Below, one piece after another: positions 1 through 7,230 of a stretch of DNA of 21,924 nt. Source of the DNA: a virus. How positions within the stretch are numbered: the stretch's first letter is position 1; each line of letters begins with the position of its first letter. Location of the stretch: IMG/VR virus record IMGVR_UViG_3300048925_000228, positions 1 to 21,924 of that record. The stretch is one strand, 5' to 3'. Under the pieces are notes generated by a model. It was not told the DNA's origin. It did no database searches and saw only the letters and a program-made list of their open reading frames with translations. The position numbers were made by a program, and so were the translations under genes.

Positions 1-51
1 ATCAGTGGCCGCTTTGATACCACTGTAGGCGCCCATTACCCAGTCCATCAT
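1..51 (-). CDS. Small hypothetical protein, N-terminal fragment, runs off left edge
   Basis: Reading the minus strand from 51 gives MMDWVMGAYSGIKAATD and stays open to the window edge. An AAGGA Shine-Dalgarno sequence (minus strand, 65 to 61) lies 9 nt before the first ATG. A second ATG at 48 is the alternative start. The N-terminus resembles small phage proteins of unknown function that begin with a short amphipathic Ala/Gly helix, but this is a weak impression. It is divergent from the terminase gene, where Mu would have the same-strand gp27 gene. It is therefore probably cargo rather than a structural gene. Only 17 residues are visible, so no function is given. Confidence 0.5.
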   Translation of the reverse strand, partial: MMDWVMGAYSGIKAATD

Positions 52-113
52 GGTGCAAGTCCTTCTAAAGAAAATCCAATTCAGCAGATTAATGTGAAGT
101 CTAGGTGCTGGCT

Positions 114-1664
114 ATGATGACGCCTGTAAAAAGTGGGCAGACATCTGCTCCCAGCGCTCTCCTTGACTATCAAAAGGAATGGATTGGAATCCGCGCACCT
201 CTCAAAGTCGGCGAGAAGTCCCGGCGGATCGGTCTGACATGGGCGGAAGCTGCTGACAACGTGCTGGTCGCTGCCGCTGAGAAACAAGCCGGAGGACAGA
301 CTGTGTATTACCTGGGATATAACCAGGATATGACGGTCGAGTACATCCAGGCTTGCGCCATGTGGGCGCGGGCCTTCAACTACGCGGCCGGTGAAATTGA
401 GGAAGGTATCTGGCCGGAGAGTGATCCGGACAAACACATCAAGACCTACACCATCACTTTCCCGAGTGGGCATCGGATCGTAGCTCTGACCAGCCGACCG
501 TCCAACCTTCGGGGACGCCAGGGTGTCGTCGTCATTGATGAGGCGGCGTTCCATCAGGATCTGGCCGAGCTTTTGAAAGCGGCGCTGGCGCTATTGATCT
601 GGGGCGGTGAAGTGCACGTCATCAGTACCCATGACGGCACTGAAAACGCGTTCAACGAACTGATAAACGATATTCGTGCAGGCAAGCGCAAGGGCGAACT
701 GTTCCGCTGCACATTCGGTGAAGCGGTTGCAGATGGCTTGTACAAACGTGTTTGCCTACGCAAAGGCATCCCGTATACACCGGAAGAAGAGGCTGCATGG
801 GTACAGGGCGTTTACGGTTTCTATGGGGACGCGGCTGAAGAAGAATTGGATTGTGTGCCGTCTCAAGGTGGCGGCGCATTCTTGAGCCTGGCATTGATCG
901 AGCAGCGCACCCACAAAGACGTTCCTGTCTTGCGGCTCAAATTCCCCCAAGGTTACGAGACCATCGCGGAGCACATGCGATTGGCGGAAACCCTGGAATG
1001 GTGCGAGTCCGAATTGCTGCCGCTGCTCCAGAAACTGCCGCCTGACGTACACAGCTATTACGGTCATGACTTCGCCAGGAGCGGAGACTTGTCGGTTATC
1101 TGGCCGCTGGTCAAAGATCAGAATATGCGCAAGCGCACGCCCTTTTTGGTCGAACTGCGTAATGTCCCATTCAAGCAGCAAGAACAGATCCTCTTCTACA
1201 TCGTGGATCGGTTGCCGAACTTCCAGAAAGGCGCGCCCGACGCACGGGGCAACGGCTCGCAACTCGCTGAAAGCGCGGCGGTGCGATACGGCTTCAATCG
1301 GATTGAGCGCGTCATGCTGACCGAGGGGTGGTATCGCGACAACATGCCGCTGTTTAAGGCTGCCTTGGAGGACGGCACCTTTGACGAAATCCCGGCCGAC
1401 CGCGACGTGACCGGCGACATCCGAGCTTTCCGGATGGTGAAAGGCGTTGCACGCATTCCGGAAAAGCGCACTACCGAAAAAGGCGATGGCTCAAAAGGCG
1501 GAGACAAGCGTCACGGAGACGCCGGTATCGCCGCCGCTTTGGCCGACTACGCGTCTCGCCAAGACGTTGAAATATTCGAATATCACCGAGTCCAACCGAC
1601 TGCCCAGGCTGATCGCGAGATTCAGCTCGGCGCCGGGTGGCGCTCCCAGAAAGGCATTTGGTAA
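114..1664 (+). CDS. Terminase large subunit (Mu gp28-like)
   Basis: This is the ATP-driven DNA packaging motor with a headful nuclease, acting at the portal of the procapsid. A deviant Walker A-like stretch (GEKSRRIGLTW) lies at about residues 33-43. The Walker B VVVIDEAA, with the Asp-Glu pair near 142-143, is followed by the coupling motif around ISTHDGTENAF. The C-terminal RNase H-like nuclease begins at YYGHDFARSGD, whose first Asp (about residue 319) is the probable metal ligand. At 516 aa it is a typical length. The frame extends up to a GTG at 105, but AGG at 103-105 sits well before the ATG at 114; the ATG at 117 is also possible. Its stop overlaps the portal start (TAATG), suggesting translational coupling. 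Confidence 0.93.
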   Translation: MMTPVKSGQTSAPSALLDYQKEWIGIRAPLKVGEKSRRIGLTWAEAADNVLVAAAEKQAGGQTVYYLGYNQDMTVEYIQACAMWARAFNYAAGEIEEGIWPESDPDKHIKTYTITFPSGHRIVALTSRPSNLRGRQGVVVIDEAAFHQDLAELLKAALALLIWGGEVHVISTHDGTENAFNELINDIRAGKRKGELFRCTFGEAVADGLYKRVCLRKGIPYTPEEEAAWVQGVYGFYGDAAEEELDCVPSQGGGAFLSLALIEQRTHKDVPVLRLKFPQGYETIAEHMRLAETLEWCESELLPLLQKLPPDVHSYYGHDFARSGDLSVIWPLVKDQNMRKRTPFLVELRNVPFKQQEQILFYIVDRLPNFQKGAPDARGNGSQLAESAAVRYGFNRIERVMLTEGWYRDNMPLFKAALEDGTFDEIPADRDVTGDIRAFRMVKGVARIPEKRTTEKGDGSKGGDKRHGDAGIAAALADYASRQDVEIFEYHRVQPTAQADREIQLGAGWRSQKGIW

Positions 1665-3208
1665 TGGCTGATTCACGCATCGTTGACCAGTACGGTCGCC
1701 CGATCCAGTACGATAAGCTCACCGAAGAGCTGGCGGCTGCCCGCACCACTGGCATTCGCCAGATTTGGCACCAGTCCGTGGCCAGTGGTCTCACACCTGG
1801 CCGTCTGGCCAGCATTCTGCAAGCGGCTGCTGAAGGCTCGGCGCACGACTATCTGACCCTCGCGGAGGAAATGGAAGAGCGCGATCTTCATTACGCATCG
1901 GTACTCGGCACACGCAAACTTGCGGTGTCCGGTCTGTCGATCCGCGTTGAGGCTGCAAGCGACGACGCCGAAGACATTCGCCGAGCGGATGCGCTCAAGG
2001 AGATTGTCGACTCGCCAGAGTTTGGAGAGCTACAGGCCGACCTCACCGACGCAATGGGCAAGGGGTACGCCGTTTCGGAAATCATGTGGGATCGGAGCGG
2101 GAGGACCTGGAATCCTTCGCGCTTTGAGCCGCGTGACCAGCGATTCTTCCAATACGACCGAGAAACCGGTCGGGAACTACGTCTGCTCGATGAGGCTGAT
2201 CCGGTTAACGGCGTTGCCCTGGCACCGTACAAGTTCATCGTTCACCTTCCGCGCATCCGGTCAGGCTTACCGATTCGGGGCGGCTTGGCTCGGCTCGCTG
2301 CCGTGGGGTACATGTGCAAAGCGTGGACATGGAAAGACTGGATGGGATTCGCCGACATTTTCGGCATGCCAATGCGTGTCGGTCGATATGGCCCAGGGGC
2401 GAGCAAGGACGATATTGCAACCCTGATGTCGGCCGTTGCAAACCTCGGCAGTGATGCCGCCGCTGTGATTCCAGACAGCATGAAGATCGATTTTCCGCAG
2501 GCTACCAGCGTTACTGGTGCGGGCGACTTCTTCAAAGGCTTGGCCGAATGGTGGGATAAACAGGTCAGTAAGGCGGTGGTCGGTCAGACCATGTCCACCG
2601 ACGACGGCTCAAGCCAGGCACAGGCGAACATCCATAACGAGGTTCGTCTTGATCTGCTACAAGCGGATGCGAAGGCTGAATCCAACACGCTCAATCGGTA
2701 CTTTGTGCGGCCCTGGTGCGATCTGAATTTTGCACCTGGTCGAAAATACCCTCGCTTGATTCTTGACGTGCCGCAGCCGGAGAACACGCAGCTCCTGGTC
2801 ACGGCGCTGGAAAAGCTTGTCCCGCTGGGGCTTGAGGTCGAGCAGTCAGTGATTCGCGACAAGCTGAATATTCCGGAGCCAGCCAAAGGCGCAAAGCTAT
2901 TGGGCGTCGCAACTCCAGCATCTACGGCTACCGCTTTGAACAGTGAGCAGGTGCGCAGAGCGACTGTTCAAAGGGATGTCGTAGATAACCAGGTCGATAC
3001 GCTGGAAAACGCAATGTCGGCAGCCATGGATGACATGGTGGAGTCCATTCGTTCGCTGTTGGATTCGGTTGGCTCACTGACGGAATTCCGCGATCGGTTG
3101 ATCGAAACCTATCCGGAAATGAATGCCAGCCAGCTCGCTGATGCCATGGCCGATGGTATGGCGGCTGCGAGCATGGCTGGTAGGTATGACGTGATGCGTG
3201 GGCTGTGA
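1664..3208 (+). CDS. Portal protein, DUF935 family (Mu gp29-like)
   Basis: The portal forms the dodecameric ring at the capsid vertex through which DNA is packaged and to which the tail connectors attach. The 514-aa protein has the family features: an N-terminal region with the conserved IVDQYGRPI opening, a central block around WDRSGRTWNPSRFEPRD, and the region FFKGLAEWWDKQVSKAVVGQ before a helical C-terminus. The ATG at 1664 is chosen because it overlaps the terminase stop and has AGAAAGG about 8 nt upstream. A GTG at 1637 would extend it into the terminase gene without support. It ends 5 bp from the stop of a convergent minus-strand gene. Confidence 0.93.
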   Translation: MADSRIVDQYGRPIQYDKLTEELAAARTTGIRQIWHQSVASGLTPGRLASILQAAAEGSAHDYLTLAEEMEERDLHYASVLGTRKLAVSGLSIRVEAASDDAEDIRRADALKEIVDSPEFGELQADLTDAMGKGYAVSEIMWDRSGRTWNPSRFEPRDQRFFQYDRETGRELRLLDEADPVNGVALAPYKFIVHLPRIRSGLPIRGGLARLAAVGYMCKAWTWKDWMGFADIFGMPMRVGRYGPGASKDDIATLMSAVANLGSDAAAVIPDSMKIDFPQATSVTGAGDFFKGLAEWWDKQVSKAVVGQTMSTDDGSSQAQANIHNEVRLDLLQADAKAESNTLNRYFVRPWCDLNFAPGRKYPRLILDVPQPENTQLLVTALEKLVPLGLEVEQSVIRDKLNIPEPAKGAKLLGVATPASTATALNSEQVRRATVQRDVVDNQVDTLENAMSAAMDDMVESIRSLLDSVGSLTEFRDRLIETYPEMNASQLADAMADGMAAASMAGRYDVMRGL

Positions 3209-3213
3209 CTCTA

Positions 3214-3429
3214 TTAGTCAGGAATGGTGGATTTCAATACTTCCGACGTGGCAAATGGTAGGTCGGGCATTGTAAGTAGGTGCCTGACCGCGTTGTCGTA
3301 AGCCGCTACATCGAAACCCGGTTGTTGTTTGAGTATTTCAACAATTGAACCAATCCCGAGCGTGACTTCACGCAATATTTCGCCGACTGCCTTGCCTAGT
3401 TCGTTTGGGGTGAGTTGATCCTGAGACAT
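3214..3429 (-). CDS. Small minus-strand protein of unknown function (71 aa)
   Basis: I do not recognise this gene. It encodes a 71-aa acidic, largely helical, soluble protein (starts MSQDQLTPNELGKAVGEILR) with no signal peptide or membrane segment. AAAAGGAA lies about 6 nt before its ATG on the minus strand, so translation is credible. It lies against the direction of the whole late operon, filling the gap between portal and MuF genes, and its stop is 5 bp from the portal stop. The portal-MuF junction is normally tight in Mu-like phages, so this looks like inserted cargo, perhaps transcribed in the lysogen. Its place next to a MuF gene with a toxin-like tail makes an immunity or regulatory role possible, but that is speculation. 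Confidence 0.7.
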   Translation of the reverse strand: MSQDQLTPNELGKAVGEILREVTLGIGSIVEILKQQPGFDVAAYDNAVRHLLTMPDLPFATSEVLKSTIPD

Positions 3430-3500
3430 AACTATTCCTTTTGATGAGCATTTTGGCTTTCCAATTCATTCAAGAACTAGCTTTTAAAGCAAGGAAAAAA

Positions 3501-4787
3501 ATGGCTGTTTCTCACGGAGCGCTTCCGTTCAAAGAGCAAAGTGACTATTTCAGGGGTAAAACGGATATCCCAACCCGCGCCTGGACGGACATCTATAACG
3601 TCGAACATGACTGGGCTTTTATAGTCGCCGGAACCATGAAGCGCGATCTACTAAGCGATATGCGCGGCGCAGTTGAAAAGGCGATCAGCCAGGGCCTGAC
3701 TCTGGAGCAGTTCAGAAAAGACTTTGACCAGGTCGTCGGGAAGCATGGCTGGCAATACAACGGCAGCCGTGGTTGGCGTTCACGCGTGATCTACGAAACG
3801 AACCTGCGCCAGTCATACAACGCGGGCCGTGACACCCAGATGGCCGACCCTGAGCTGCGCAAACGTCGGCCGTTTGGGGTCTATCGCCATGGCGACAGTG
3901 CGAATCCGCGGCCGCAGCATCTCGCGTGGGATGGAACCGTGTTGCCGCTGGATGATCCGTGGTGGTCGAGTCACAGCCCGCAAAATGGGTGGGGCTGCAA
4001 ATGCAAAAAATTCATGCTGAGCCAGCGCGACGTTGATCGTTTGGGGTTATCAGTGGGGCCCGCTCCGGTCATCGAATACGAAAGCAAAACGATTGGCGTG
4101 AACAGCCCCAACGGCCCGCGAGTCGTCCAGGTGCCGAAAGGTATCGATCCGGGCTTTGACTATGCCCCTGGTCAATCTCGTCTGAATGCTGCCGTTCCAC
4201 CCCTTCGGGCCTATGACCCGTTGCCAGATCCTGGTGCACGCGCGAGTAGCGTCCAGGGCGCGGGGTTGCCGAACCGTCGCCCGCCAAGCGCATTGCCGGC
4301 AGCGCGAGAAATGGCACCGGATCGGCTACTGCCCTCAGGCCTGAGTGATGCTGAGTACGTGGAAAGATTCCTCGGCGAGTTCGGCGCTACCGATGCCAAA
4401 CCAGTGGTATTCCGGGATGTAACCGGGGATGCCGTGGTGGTTGGTCGCGAGTTGTTCACCAATGCCAAAACCGGCGCTCTGAAGATCCGCAAGCGAGGCC
4501 ACGCCCGCGAGCTGCTGCTCCTGGCAGACGCAATCAAAGACCCTGACGAAGTGTGGGTGCGGCTGGAGTGGCTCTATTCCAGGAACAAAGCGGTCGTGCG
4601 TCGGCGTTACATATCGCGCTATCAAGTGGATGGCGAGGCTGTACCGGCGCTGTCGGTGTTTGAGGTGGGGGAAGACGGATGGGACGGTGTGACGACGTTT
4701 TCGCCAGATTCGAATGACCCGGACTATCTTGAGCAACTCAGGCTCGGAGTTCGCTTGTATCGCCGTCCGGAGATCCAGAAGAAGTAA
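3501..4787 (+). CDS. MuF minor head protein (Mu gp30/F-like) with C-terminal PBECR2-type nuclease domain
   Basis: The N-terminal half is the MuF head morphogenesis domain, a minor capsid protein needed for head assembly and thought to be injected with DNA. The conserved motif QHLAWDG (139-145) is followed by GWGCKCKKF with Cys166 and Cys168. A Pro/Ala-rich linker covers about residues 235-280. The remaining 150 residues match my recollection of the PBECR2 domain (phage Barnase-EndoU-ColicinE5/D-RelE-like nuclease), with the KRGHAREL block carrying His334 and a final GVRLYRRPE. Such fusions to MuF are described as phage polymorphic toxins. AAGGA lies just before the ATG at 3501, and the MAVSHGALPF start fits the family. 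The frame runs up to a TTG at 3441, which I reject. Confidence 0.9.
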   Translation: MAVSHGALPFKEQSDYFRGKTDIPTRAWTDIYNVEHDWAFIVAGTMKRDLLSDMRGAVEKAISQGLTLEQFRKDFDQVVGKHGWQYNGSRGWRSRVIYETNLRQSYNAGRDTQMADPELRKRRPFGVYRHGDSANPRPQHLAWDGTVLPLDDPWWSSHSPQNGWGCKCKKFMLSQRDVDRLGLSVGPAPVIEYESKTIGVNSPNGPRVVQVPKGIDPGFDYAPGQSRLNAAVPPLRAYDPLPDPGARASSVQGAGLPNRRPPSALPAAREMAPDRLLPSGLSDAEYVERFLGEFGATDAKPVVFRDVTGDAVVVGRELFTNAKTGALKIRKRGHARELLLLADAIKDPDEVWVRLEWLYSRNKAVVRRRYISRYQVDGEAVPALSVFEVGEDGWDGVTTFSPDSNDPDYLEQLRLGVRLYRRPEIQKK

Positions 4788-4887
4788 AACCGCGCGCCGC
4801 CACACGCGATTGAACCCTGAGTGTAGGCCTGGAGGTCTTGGCGGAGACTGCTCACTCAATGGGCAAATCAGATAGTAGGAGGTGTGT

Positions 4888-5442
4888 GTGGCGGGTGCAA
4901 TGCTAAATGTGGAGATGGACGACAGCCGGGCGGGGGCCGCGCTTGCCGAGTTGATGGATCGTCTCGGGGATCTGACTACCCCGCTCCTGGACATTGCCGA
5001 ATACCTACACCAGTCAACCGACGATAGGTTCAGCCGTCAGGTTGCTCCGGACGGCTCGCCCTGGGCGCCGCTGGCACCGTCGACACTGGCCAGAAAGAAG
5101 AGCAATAAGATCCTTCGCCAAGACGGTCACCTGCAGGACACCATCCGGCACAGCGTCAGCGGCAATGAACTTGCCTTTGGTACTGACCGAGTTTATGGGG
5201 CTATCCACCAGTTCGGCGGAAAGATCGAACACGCGGCCAGGTCACAGCAGGTTTACTTCAGCCATAAAAACGGCGTGGTCGGCAATCGCTTCGTGAAGCG
5301 CAGCAAGTCCAACTTTTCACAATGGGTAACGCATGGGGCTCGCACCGCTGAAATGCCAGCGCGTCCATATCTTGGCCTGTCGTCCGAGGATGACACTGAG
5401 ATCCTCGCTATCGTCGCTGATTACCTTTCCGAACCTTTGTAA
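4888..5442 (+). CDS. Phage virion morphogenesis protein (Mu gpG/gp31-like)
   Basis: This is a 184-aa member of the gpG / P2 gpS-like tail completion family, thought to act at head-tail joining. The family hallmark YGAIHQFGGKIEH lies in the middle, followed by a basic segment (RFVKRSKSNF) and the C-terminal MPARPYLGLSSED motif. A strong AGGAGG at 4877-4882 lies 5 nt from the GTG at 4888, which I take as the start. GTG 4882 overlaps the Shine-Dalgarno sequence, and ATG 4900 is 17 nt away. The 100-bp gap after the MuF gene holds only this leader. The gap on the other side begins the cargo slot. Confidence 0.9.
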   Translation: MAGAMLNVEMDDSRAGAALAELMDRLGDLTTPLLDIAEYLHQSTDDRFSRQVAPDGSPWAPLAPSTLARKKSNKILRQDGHLQDTIRHSVSGNELAFGTDRVYGAIHQFGGKIEHAARSQQVYFSHKNGVVGNRFVKRSKSNFSQWVTHGARTAEMPARPYLGLSSEDDTEILAIVADYLSEPL

Positions 5443-5516
5443 GCGTTTCTAAGGAAAGCTCGCTGGCGGCGTTTTAGGGGCTTGGCGGCACAACCGGGGC
5501 GACTAGTATTCGCAGC

Positions 5517-5537
5517 ATGCGTTAGAGATGCGTTAGA
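5517..5537. repeat. Short tandem repeat upstream of the membrane-protein cargo gene
   Basis: ATGCGTTAGA occurs at 5517-5526 and again at 5528-5537, one base apart. It lies in the 140-bp spacer before the 5583 gene, which otherwise holds no clear promoter. It could be a paired regulator site or chance. Confidence 0.4.
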
Positions 5538-5582
5538 TTCGCTTCAAGTTTATTTGTAAGCCACTGCCTCGGATGAGCATGC

Positions 5583-6083
5583 ATGGATCTGTACTCGTTG
5601 CAAATCGTCACAGTTGGAGCTGAAGCCGGAAATGCCCAAGCAACCTGGCTGCAATACCTAACCGCACTGTTGACCCCATTAGTCGCTGCTTTGGGTATTT
5701 GGATTGCGTTCAATCAGTGGAAAACTGCTCGAATGAAGCTGAAGCTCGATTTGTTCGATAAGCGATTGGCTGTCTATGAGGTGGTTCAGACCGCTGTTAG
5801 GCGAGCGGTTGTCCAAAAGCATTTCTCAGAAGATATGCTTGCTGAATATGTCCAGGGAATCGCTGGGGCTCGGTGGTTGTATGACCGGGAAATGAAGATG
5901 GCGTTATTCGACTTGTTCGAGTTGCTCTGTCGTATTCAACCCTACTGCGAGCTGCCAGACGACGCGTCAGAAGAGGAGCAAGGCATTCTCCTATCTAGAG
6001 AGTCAGAAGCAATGGAAAAGATCGAAGAGCAGTGGGCAGCTTTAGATGCGAGATTTGCTCCCTTTCTTACTCTCGGACACTGA
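5583..6083 (+). CDS. Membrane-anchored cargo (moron) protein of unknown function
   Basis: This is a 166-aa protein with one hydrophobic helix at about residues 23-43 (starting WLQYLTALL). A basic segment and the phrase KLDLFDKRLAVYE follow, then a long charged helical domain predicted to be cytoplasmic by the positive-inside rule. Small proteins with this helix plus 'LFDKR..VYE' layout occur widely in bacterial accessory DNA and have no known function to my knowledge. There is no Mu counterpart. The gene sits between G and protease I, has its own spacers on both sides, and is more AT-rich than its neighbours. GGATG lies about 7 nt before the ATG. Superinfection exclusion or another lysogen-protective role is an inference. 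Confidence 0.8.
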   Translation: MDLYSLQIVTVGAEAGNAQATWLQYLTALLTPLVAALGIWIAFNQWKTARMKLKLDLFDKRLAVYEVVQTAVRRAVVQKHFSEDMLAEYVQGIAGARWLYDREMKMALFDLFELLCRIQPYCELPDDASEEEQGILLSRESEAMEKIEEQWAALDARFAPFLTLGH

Positions 6084-6106
6084 GACCGTTCGCGACGTAT
6101 TCCGAC

Positions 6107-6154
6107 ATGCACCCATACCCCATTCTCTACGTATAGAATGGCGCACGGGTGCAT
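6107..6154. promoter_or_regulatory. Nested palindrome (operator or hairpin) between cargo gene and protease gene
   Basis: An outer pair, ATGCACCC (6107-6114) and GGGTGCAT (6147-6154), encloses an inner palindrome at 6120-6141. The inner palindrome has CCATTCT and AGAATGG arms around a TACGTA core, with one mismatched pair. No T-run follows, so it is a poor intrinsic terminator. A -10-like TATAGAAT lies inside the right arm, so an operator overlapping a promoter is possible. An RNA processing hairpin ahead of the protease gene is the alternative. Confidence 0.55.
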
Positions 6155-6232
6155 ACCCTTCCCTCGAAACCGAGCAAAGTCTTAAACCCCGCTGAAACTC
6201 CCCCTCTTTCATGACCCGCCGAAACTGGCGAC

Positions 6233-7204
6233 ATGAACAAGACACTTCTCGCACTCAACACCGACCTTTCCGCCTCCGTCATCGACGGTGTCGCGCCTGA
6301 ATGGGTTGAACTAATACCCGCTGGCCCGAAGGTCACTGGTCGCGACGGCCGTAGCTGGTTGTTCGACGAAGCGTCGGGCTCTCTGCTGCTCTCCAACTTT
6401 ACCGACCGAACTATCGATCTGCCGATTGACTGGGAGCACGCGACCCAGCACCGCGCACCGAAGGGTATGGATGCTCCGGCCTCAGCTTGGATCAAGCAGC
6501 TGGAAATCCGCGATGGCGCCCTCTGGGGGCGTGTCGAATGGACACCTCGCGGAGCATCCGACGTGGTGAACCGCGAGTATCGGTTCCTCTCCCCTGTCTT
6601 CGATTACGACCCGACCAGCATGCGCATTGCGTGCCTGGTCAGCGCGGGCCTGACCAACAAGCCCAACTTTCTGCTTACAGCCCTCAACCAAGAAACCCCG
6701 GAGAACACGCCAGTGAAACTTTCACCAGCGCTTTTGGCCGCACTCGGCTTGCCCGAGACTGCGACCGAAGAACAGGCCACTGCGGCTGCCACTCAGCTCA
6801 AAACCACCCAGCAAGCTCTCAACGCTGAGCAAAACAACCTGGAACGCTTTATCCCGCGAGCGGATTACGACGCAGCCGTACAGCGTGCCACCAATGCCGA
6901 ACAGGCTCTTGCCAATCAGAAGAAAATCGACCACGACAAGACCGTCGACGCGCTTCTCTCTGCTGCTACTCAGGCCGGAAAAATCACCCCTGCAACCGTC
7001 GACTACCACCGCGCAGCCTGCCAAGACGAAACCGGCCTGGCTCGGTTCAAGGCGTTTGTCGAAGCGGCTCCGGTCGTCGCGGCGGACACATCCCTGGGCG
7101 AGCGTCGCGCTGAACACAACGCCACTGCACTCAACGCTGAAGAGCAGAAAGTCGCCTCGCTGCTGGGCATGAGCGAAGCCGACTTCATCAAGGGCAAGGC
7201 ATAA
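6233..7204 (+). CDS. Prohead protease (Mu I-like, gp32)
   Basis: This is the maturation protease that cuts the scaffold and itself inside the procapsid. The first ~155 residues show the Mu I family layout: PEWVELIPAGP, then DWEHAT near residue 66 (a likely catalytic-site His region in this family), the EYRFLSPVFDYD block and the LTNKPNF ending. The last ~160 residues are a helical, Ala/Gln-rich scaffold domain that may also be made separately from an internal start at 6713. The ATG at 6233 has only a weak Shine-Dalgarno sequence. A 149-bp spacer with the nested palindrome precedes it, instead of the tight junction to gpG expected in Mu. Confidence 0.92.
   Translation: MNKTLLALNTDLSASVIDGVAPEWVELIPAGPKVTGRDGRSWLFDEASGSLLLSNFTDRTIDLPIDWEHATQHRAPKGMDAPASAWIKQLEIRDGALWGRVEWTPRGASDVVNREYRFLSPVFDYDPTSMRIACLVSAGLTNKPNFLLTALNQETPENTPVKLSPALLAALGLPETATEEQATAAATQLKTTQQALNAEQNNLERFIPRADYDAAVQRATNAEQALANQKKIDHDKTVDALLSAATQAGKITPATVDYHRAACQDETGLARFKAFVEAAPVVAADTSLGERRAEHNATALNAEEQKVASLLGMSEADFIKGKA
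6713..7204 (+). CDS. Capsid scaffold from internal in-frame start (Mu Z-like, gp33)
   Basis: In Mu, the scaffold Z is made from an in-frame start inside the protease gene. Here the equivalent point carries a GTG at 6713 with GGAGA at 6700-6704, a spacing of 8 nt. It opens a 163-aa product that starts at KLSPALLAALGLPETATEEQ, just after the protease domain ends. The product is predicted to be almost entirely helical and charged, with Ala/Gln/Glu-rich stretches, as expected for a scaffold. The start site is seen. Its use is inferred from Mu. Confidence 0.65.
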   Translation: MKLSPALLAALGLPETATEEQATAAATQLKTTQQALNAEQNNLERFIPRADYDAAVQRATNAEQALANQKKIDHDKTVDALLSAATQAGKITPATVDYHRAACQDETGLARFKAFVEAAPVVAADTSLGERRAEHNATALNAEEQKVASLLGMSEADFIKGKA

Positions 7205-7230
7205 CTCCCCCTCTATAAAGGATGCAATCC

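Noticed and set aside
4788-4887. Possible terminator or immunity gene between MuF and gpG genes
   Set aside because: Only a weak 6-bp inverted pair (TGAGTG/CACTCA) with a long loop and no T-run is present. No ORF of useful length was found.
4335-4994. 219-aa minus-strand ORF
   Set aside because: It lies antisense to the MuF C-terminal domain and start of gpG, both supported by family motifs and Shine-Dalgarno sites. No family features are seen.
5522-5713. 63-aa minus-strand ORF at the start of the cargo slot, considered as a small anti-CRISPR or regulator
   Set aside because: It mostly overlaps the hydrophobic helix of the plus-strand gene in antisense and has no good Shine-Dalgarno sequence. 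It looks like a shadow.
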